From: Marasmius tenuissimus
Lineage: Eukaryota > Basidiomycota > Agaricomycetes > Agaricales > Marasmiaceae
NCBI GenBank assembly: GCA_029532415.1
Contig: JAQOTA010000059.1
Span: 806,001 to 870,000 of the forward strand
Reading direction: 5' to 3'
Length of the DNA: 64,000 bases
Part shown: one piece after another, positions 57,838-64,000 of the stretch
How the letters are laid out: each line of letters starts with the position of its first letter
Position numbering within the stretch: position 1 is the first letter of the stretch
Notes under the pieces: generated by a model
Databases searched by the model: none
Seen by the model: only the letters and a program-made list of their open reading frames with translations
Told to the model about the DNA's origin: nothing
Position numbers and translations under genes: made by a program

Positions 57838-58775
57838 TGCACTTATGTTTGAATAAGGCCTGAGTGGTCTCGAGGACCTTATAAGGGACAAAAGGTACTG
57901 AATCCTGTACAGAAGGGGAGCCGAATGCGAGAAATACACGGAAGAACGAAGGGCCTGGTTTAGTTACCGTTTGGCTGCGTGGAGGGCTCGCGTCAGTATG
58001 CCCGCGAAAGTCGCGAATCTTGGCTCGAGGAGGTCTCAATTGATGCTAGTTGGTGGTGGCCCAGACCCACGATATTGATAGTACGCATGGGTCAACCTCG
58101 AGGCAGTAGGGAGCAGTTAGCATGGAAAATCTACGGCAGCTTTATGTTTTATGGAGCCGGTTGCTTTCTTTGGGTAGTTGTCCTCGATCCGAACGGTGGT
58201 GGAGTCCGCTAGTTTCGCAAATGTGCCGTGTGCCTGTGGCCTGATTAACCCACTATATTGTAGGGTACCTGAGTTTGGTGCTGATAGAGCGAAGTATTAT
58301 AGATGAAGCTGGTAACTCCCCGTATCCTCAAGGTAGCAAAGAGTTGAGGCAAACGTACCTCAGTCTTCCGACGGGGCCGTGGACCTTGGTGCTCAGTAAC
58401 CATACTAATCAATTCAAAGCGAGTCGGAGATGACACAGCCTGCTCCCTGAACAGGGCCCCGAAACGAGCGGTTTTCGTGGTGATCGCAAATCGGTCCGGG
58501 ATATGTGAACCAGCGGTCTTACATTCATTGAAGTAGTGATGACATCGAAAGTTGCTGATGGGGAAGTCGTAGTAGTTGACGGAAAGAACGAGAAAACATC
58601 GGCACCGGCGGAAATAAGTAGTGTGGCCGTGCTCTAGCCCTAACCTTAACCTCCGAGAAAGGAAAGAAATGAACGGATTAATCAAAATAGACTATGTATA
58701 AGGACCTAAGAATATACATTTCGCTCGAATGTGTTTGGTCAGATACACACTAGTGGAACGCGGGGGGAGCCACTA
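57838..58775. other. no recognised gene
   Basis: No coding region is supported. GAGGACCTTATAAGG at about 57873 resembles a motif inside the element at 48028-48943 (CAAGGACCTTATAAGG), possibly a relic of the same repeat family. Confidence 0.35.
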
Positions 58776-60211
58776 TCAATGCCTCCCTGTGAATAAACTG
58801 AACACAGAGACTTTATTCCACCCTGCATTATCTTCCCTGACTCGGACGTGCATTGAAGTGAGAATCCACTCCTCGAATGTCATGGGCTTGCTACCATCCA
58901 GCATGATAGCTTGACGACCCAGATCTAGCTGTCCACGTAATTCGGGAACTTTGCCTTCGGCAATGACGACCGAAGTCTTATCGAACATATTTATCCTGAG
59001 AACGAGACGCCAGTAAGTCAGCGCGTGTCATGGCAAGCGTTGAGAAAAGTAATGCAGAAACGATGAGCGCTTAAGAGTTGTGATCGAGGGGAGGAAGACA
59101 AGAAACGAAGCTCAGGACACGTACATTTCTTGCAAATGTACATTTATCGCCAGAATTTCCCTCGCTACCCAGATGGGTACCGAGGACAAGCTCCTTCCCT
59201 TCACCCTATGGTACGCCTCATCTTGTTTTGAAGAGGTCAGCATGTCCCCTTGAAGCACCAGAACCTGAGATCGAAAGGGCTCGGGATTCTGCCGAGCCCA
59301 GAAGGCAGAGCAATTGAGCTCGCGAATCCTGATGAATCTAGGTAATGACGAACCTGAAAAACTCCTGCTGCAGCACGACCGATATTGTCTACAGCCTATG
59401 CCCATCCGTTAAGTTCGTTAGATCGAGGGTAAGAATGAGGAAGATGAAACACACAATGAGATGAAGAGCTGAGGTCGGGCTCATTCCGGCAGAGAAGATG
59501 GACCAGGCGAGACCACCGAGATGCCCTTCAAAGTTCTCCATGAAATAGGTCGGACGTAATATCCTGCATAGCTTACAATAAGCCGACCACAACGGGTGAA
59601 AAGAACCAAAAGGAAAAGGGTGGCCACGCCACGGTGGATGATTGGGCAACCAGGAGGAAACAAGGACAAGACGTTCAACTTACGTCCATGAAACCCCCAG
59701 CTCCATGACCCTCTTCTCAATCTGAACCTTTGCAGCATGCGACGACCCAGGCATAGCTTCATCATCGAACATTTCCCCCGCACGCTCCGCCGACGAGTAA
59801 ATGAAACATCCGACATCGTACTCGTGCGCAACTCGAGCTAGGATCTTCCACAAACCTCAAATATATTACCGGCAGGCCCCGTAACCGAGTAAGATCCTTA
59901 CCTTCCCTTGCCTCTCCTCCCCACTCGCGTCATTCCCTAGTCCAGCATACGCAAAAACTGCGAAAACACCCCAGATACCTCCGTCTTCTCGACTCGTATG
60001 AGTTTAGATCGCCCTCGATGACTGCGAAGCCTTCAGGAAAGTCGACCACGAGTTTCTTGGCTCCCGGTGACGAGGCGTTTCGAGTGAGCCCCAAGATATG
60101 ATACTGCTGCGCACTCGGGCCGTTCCGAAGGGCCGAGATGGTGGCACGACCTTGTTTGCCTGTGGCACCGGTAACGAGGATAATCTTTGATGTTGTGTTC
60201 GTTCGCGACAT
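58776..60211 (-). pseudogene. NmrA-like protein gene, frameshifted copy
   Basis: This is a paralog of 61668-62984 in opposite orientation. It begins MSRTNTTSKIILVTGATGKQG with an intact NAD(P)-binding glycine motif. Later exons encode GCFIYSSAERAGEMFD, ILRPTYFMENFEGHLGG, AVDNIGRAAAGVFQ and the C-terminus VSVFSLFTGRH (stop at 58776). In exon 1, after GDLNSYES near 59993, about 29 bp present in the paralog are missing. The frame shifts and terminates within about 20 codons, while the correct frame resumes as GGIWGVFAVFAYAGL. This breaks the protein near residue 75. Unless the sequence has an assembly error, it is a recent pseudogene, because all other exons and splice sites remain good. Confidence 0.65.
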
Positions 60212-61667
60212 TACTCTGGCCACCGGGAGTCAGGTTCAATCGAATCGAGTGCGAACGATGGTGGGGGGTGACCAGGCGAGGAGCGTCGTGTCGTTTACGC
60301 TTTTTGAGGGTAATGATCGGTAAGATGGACAGTGAGAACCATAGGTCGCCCCGCGGGTATGACGAAGGATCTGCGCGTGTGGTTCATTTGTGGAATTCCG
60401 TATTCTCCTCCCAAACAACAAGCAGAGGTTCTAGTGCCTCACTAGCCTTCTCAAGGTTCGACGGAAGACGTAGTATCGGCGTGGTGTTGTCGGACCCGGA
60501 AGTTGTCGACAAGTCGAAGCCTCGTTTAGTCTTGTTCATCCTCTACCAGTACATTCGTAAGTATGTCAGCACTGGAGAGCCTTTTCCGTGATAGGCATGA
60601 TTGAAACCAATCAGCACCAACCAATGTCATGACCTGACTAACGAACTAGTATAAAAAAGGTCTGCGAGACGAAATGACCTAAGTCACGATATAGCACTCA
60701 CAAAAAATGTACGCTAATATCTGGTCTGGGCTAATCATATGGAAATCTGCCGTATCTTGATCAAAGGGATGCGCCAGAATCCAGGTTCGAGTTAGCTATC
60801 CTTGATCGTTTCATAGCCGACAACTCAGAGCACTCAGATATGCTAGAGTGTGCCAGCTCTTCGAATGTTCAAGCCCTGTCAATGAGGAGGCTCCCCGAGA
60901 TCATTACGCAATTAAGTTAGAGAAGATCGCATGATGGGCGAGAGGAAACCAGCTGGTCCGTGCACCGGAGACAATTCAGGCCCACGGACCGTTCCCTTCA
61001 AGCGCCGAAGAGGCGCCCGCCACCCAGCACCCTTGCTTTCCTTCCCCCATCGCCATGCGAGCACTACCGTTTACTAGCGCAACAGCTTCCTCACTCATCT
61101 CTTCGCAAAGCAGATCTTCGTTGCTCACGAAGTAATTACACATACTTTCTTTCACCAACGGTGAAATACGTAGGATTCAGAGTTCAAGAGTTCTTTATAG
61201 TGCGGCGCACCCATGCCAGTGGAGTTTTGATGAGAAGAAAGCCTCAAACATCATACACCAGATAAAGAATCAAAGTGACCCTCAGGACCCTCACGCTCGC
61301 CGCAGGAACAATGTATATTTGGCTCGTCGATGCTCTGGTAGTCACCAGATTCTAAAGATATACTCCTCATCGGTCAACCCTGCTCCCAGTCACCTGTAAA
61401 TGACTCAATCTAGCGACAAACTCATATGGTCTAGTCTGCGACAAATCCAAAGATAATAAAGATAATAGATATCCCCATCTTCTATTCTCGCAACATCAAC
61501 GCCGAACATAGGTTCCCCTGACTCATGATCATCACACGGTCCAAATACAACTGTGTAGTATGATGGCAACAGGCTCTCCCGCAGTTTTCTCCTTCTGCGA
61601 CTATCATCAGCATCATCCTTGACATTCGACTCATCGTAGCCGTAGGTTCGATATCTGAATCTACCAA
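60212..61667. other. spacer between head-to-head NmrA-like genes
   Basis: This 1456-bp region would contain both promoters. No gene is recognised. Confidence 0.4.
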
Positions 61668-62984
61668 ATGTCATCAACACAACCGAAAGTCGTCCTGGTA
61701 GCCGGCGCAACAGGCAAGCAAGGTCGAGCTACTATCTCAGCTCTTCTCAAAGGTCCAAATGCCCAACAATTTCGTATCCTAGCGCTCACACGAAATGCCA
61801 GCTCATCGGCGGCGAAGAGGCTATCGACAGATTTTCCTGAACGTTTAACGGTTGTTGAAGGGGACTTGAGTACGAAAGAGTCGTTGAGAGCGGTTTTTGA
61901 GAGATCGCGGGCTGAAGGTACCGATATCTGGGGTGTATTCGCTGTAATGGCGTATCCTGGGTTGGGGGTTGACTCTGCTGGCGAGGAGATGCAAGGCAAG
62001 GTGTGTTTCCGCTTTCCATTTGTTAGTTGTGCGCGGTCTGACGTCGACTCCTCTCCATGAGAATTTAGCTGAGGCTGCTCACGAAAACAAGGTCGGATGC
62101 TTTGTGTATACGTCGCTGGAGAGGGCAGGAGAGATGTTTGACGAGGAAGCACCACCTGGGTCGACTCATGCAGCAAAAGTGAAGATAGAGCGAAGGATCA
62201 AAGAACTAGGTCTTCCGTGGACGTGAGCAGACCTGTGCTTCGGGTTTTCCCCCATCTCACTCCTCTTCATTAATGCCAGGATACTACGCCCAACCCGATT
62301 TATGGAGAACTTTCAAGGTCAAATGGGAGGTCTAGGGTGGTCAATATTCTCGGTCGGCTTGAAACCAACTACGACACTCCATCTCATCGTTAGTTTTGTC
62401 CATTCTCCTTCTCCAAAGTCATTCGCTCATGTGTCACTGCGACCCTAGGCAGCAGATGACATTGGCCATACCGCTGCGGGAGTATTCCAGGTCCGTCCAT
62501 CTGAGCAGTATTCGGCTCCGCGCACACACTCAACGTCCGGCATCATCGCAGAACCCCGACATGTTCAAGTCACAAGTTCTGGTGCTACGAGGCGATGACC
62601 TTACGTCCCCGGAGCAGTTCGATATCTACCGTAAAGCCGTTGGGAGGAATATCTCATCAATCCCAAATTTTGTTGCGAGGGGGATATTGAGAATGAACGC
62701 TCATTTACAGGAGATGTGCGTATCTTTTCGGTTCTTGTCGCTTCTCCTTTCTGAATTGGCATTCCTTTGTCAGGATCGAACTATTCGAGAAGACCTCCGC
62801 CGCTGTTGCGGAAGGCAAGGTCCCTGATTTCGAGGGTCAATTGGAGCTGGCAAGGAAGGCTGCCGCTTTGGGTGGGGGTAAGTTAACGACGTTCGAGGAA
62901 TGGGCTATTGCCTCAGTTCATCAGAAGAACGATGAAGGGTGGAATAAGGTCTCGTTGCTTAGTTTATTCACCGGGCGTCATTGA
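61668..62984 (+). CDS. NmrA-like NAD(P)-binding protein
   Basis: This is an atypical short-chain dehydrogenase of the NmrA/HSCARG type. Such proteins bind NAD(P) and often act as redox sensors or as reductases. Exons 61668-62000, 62062-62222, 62280-62388, 62449-62490, 62552-62715 and 62774-62984 encode 339 residues, normal for the family. The Rossmann motif AGATGKQGRAT (Gly13, Gly16, Gly19) lies at the N-terminus. WGVFAV, the NKVGCFVYTSLERAG strand-helix, ILRPTRFMENF and AADDIGHTAAGVF follow in family order. The canonical Tyr-x-x-x-Lys catalytic pair of classical short-chain dehydrogenases is not evident, as usual in NmrA. No signal peptide is present, so it is cytosolic or nuclear. It faces a disabled duplicate at 58776-60211. 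Confidence 0.85.
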
Positions 62985-63130
62985 TAGGCTCTCTCTCTCT
63001 GTATGTTTGGGTACTTCACTCCTTCCATATTTATTCTTATCACTCCCTTGCAAAAGTGGTAAACCTGAATACCGCCTCCAAAATTTTGCTGGTTGACGGG
63101 TTTTCGTATACTGCTTCTAATGCTCTTGCC

Positions 63131-63464
63131 TCAGAATGTAACATACTGTACTCGTGGTCTAGAAAGTAAGCAGAACTTAAAAGGATCTCCTGCGAATCGT
63201 GATTCGCTTGTGCCCTTTGGCCGGGTAACACTGAGCTTCGGCACAGTCCCGAATGTCATCTTTTGAGGCCTTTGCCGAGACTGCCACGTGCGTCTCCATG
63301 GGCTCATCCGGTTCGGGGCCAGAGCTCTCCAAGCGATGTTCAACTTCAATCAACTCTGTTCTGCAAAACTTGGCGTTCCATTGGCTTAGGCAATAAGGTT
63401 CACAGGGTTTTGTCCTATAACTGCAAGCAACTGGAGAGCAAGCCAACGAAAGCAAGTTATTCAA
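63131..63464 (-). pseudogene. fragment of the decayed hypothetical family
   Basis: AEAQCYPAKG in one frame and VPKLSVTRPKG in the next match EAQCYPAKG and PKLSAIRPKG of the decayed gene near 24000. The DNA similarity spans about 80 bp. Upstream sequence (EVEHRLESSGPEPDEPMETHVAVSAKA) is open but has no counterpart with a clear start. It is a diverged relic or a partial exon. Confidence 0.4.
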
Positions 63465-63525
63465 ATGATCTCAAACAAATACTCGAGTACTATGGCAACC
63501 CACCCGCTTGGGCCTTCTAAAACGG

Positions 63526-63819
63526 TCAAGGACGCTTGGGCAAAGCTACTTTGGCTTGCATAGCTCGGGCTTGGACCCACCAATGTTCACATCGAATCGA
63601 GACACTTTTGAATCTCCTGCAAAGCTCCGAGGTCTCTTCTGGTAGATCGCTCAGTTGGTCGGCATGGATGTGGTAGCACGAGCCTTCGACAACGGCAACG
63701 CCTGCGAGTGGAGGCGTGCGACTTGGACGGGCGGCAAGCAAATACGCTTTGCCATACCCAAACTCTTTGACCATCCCGAGCTGCCACATGAAGAGACCTT
63801 CAGTCTTTAAATGCCACAT
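63526..63819 (-). CDS. possible short hypothetical protein
   Basis: This is an uninterrupted 97-codon frame from an ATG at 63819, with composition plausible for coding (LLAARPSRTPPLAGVAVVEG, then ETSELCRRFKSVSIR). There is no recognised family and no support from splicing. It lies 111 bp from the divergent F-box start at 63931. It may be spurious. Confidence 0.25.
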   Translation of the reverse strand: MWHLKTEGLFMWQLGMVKEFGYGKAYLLAARPSRTPPLAGVAVVEGSCYHIHADQLSDLPEETSELCRRFKSVSIRCEHWWVQARAMQAKVALPKRP

Positions 63820-63930
63820 CGCTCTCGAATGGTATAAGTAAATCCGTCAAACTGACAACTCTCGCCATTATTCCCCAAGTCTATTCACCGCCTCACCTAC
63901 TTTGCCAATCAGATCACTGAATCAACAACA

Positions 63931-64000
63931 ATGGATCAAGCTTACCCATCTACAACCTCCAAATGCCTTCCCGTCGAGCTTCTCGCAATAATCATCCAGC
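63931..64000 (+). CDS. F-box-like protein, 5' end only
   Basis: ATG at 63931 opens MDQAYPSTTSKCLPVELLAIIIQ and the frame continues to the window edge. The pattern LPVELLAIII is the opening of an F-box. The rest lies outside the window. Confidence 0.45.
   Translation, partial: MDQAYPSTTSKCLPVELLAIIIQ

Noticed and set aside
57870..57890. GAGGACCTTATAAGG resembling a motif in the 48-kb element
   Set aside because: The match is limited to about 14 bases and no terminal inverted repeats are nearby, so it is not called as an element.
1..64000. CRISPR arrays, rRNA genes and prokaryotic operons
   Set aside because: There are no regularly spaced identical repeats and no rRNA-like sequence. Introns throughout show this is eukaryotic nuclear DNA.

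Overview
The window is nuclear DNA of a filamentous basidiomycete (Agaricomycetes). The evidence is dense GT-AG introns of about 50-65 nt in nearly every gene, CT-rich leaders after TATA boxes, and gene families typical of this class: dye-decolorizing peroxidases, a fungal TET/JBP-like oxygenase, F-box and MYND proteins, and NmrA-like proteins. The style of the F-box proteins resembles Ceratobasidiaceae (Rhizoctonia/Ceratobasidium); that placement is an inference. I saw no rRNA, no convincing tRNA and no CRISPR. All exon models were built by hand from splice signals and reading-frame continuity.

Region 1 (1-13 kb) carries a TET/JBP-like dioxygenase gene (696-2480, minus), a long acidic protein with SUMO-interaction-like motifs (3719-6895, minus), an unrecognised protein (7967-8954, plus), and a divergent pair formed by a BTB-like protein (9563-10440, minus) and an F-box protein with Cys clusters (10686-13002, plus). 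Degenerate repeats with the core TTCCGGGTT lie at about 2.9-3.3, 9.15-9.25 and 13.47 kb. The first two sites bracket the two middle genes.

Region 2 (13-23 kb) is gene-poor. It holds a short tandem repeat near 15.2 kb, one promoter-like spot, and one Ser/Pro/Arg-rich disordered protein (18869-21185, minus).

Region 3 (23.3-37.8 kb) is a direct tandem duplication. Unit A (23678-30758) and unit B (30759-36353) each contain a decayed gene fragment, an intact divergent pair of unrecognised genes, and the 3' part of a DyP peroxidase gene. In unit B the DyP part continues into a full gene (35720-37750, minus). In unit A it stops at the junction, leaving a 3' pseudogene (30117-30758). Unit A also carries a 1426-bp insertion with near-perfect terminal inverted repeats, and unit B preserves the empty site.

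Region 4 (37.8-49 kb): a second intact DyP gene (44058-46081, plus) faces the first head-to-head across 6.3 kb with no recognised gene. The 5' halves of the two genes are nearly identical and the 3' halves are not, which suggests gene conversion. A coiled-coil hypothetical protein (46900-47954, minus) and a 916-bp non-autonomous DNA element (48028-48943) follow.

Region 5 (49-64 kb) holds an intact 21-exon P-type IIC ATPase (49408-53779), a MYND zinc-finger protein (54154-56147), a decayed F-box gene (57411-57837, minus), and a second head-to-head duplicate pair. In that pair the minus-strand NmrA-like gene is frameshifted (58776-60211) and the plus-strand one is intact (61668-62984). The window ends with a fragment of the region-3 decayed family and the start of an F-box gene. 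Overall the locus looks like an accessory segment shaped by tandem and inverted duplication, DNA transposons and gene conversion around two secreted peroxidase genes.
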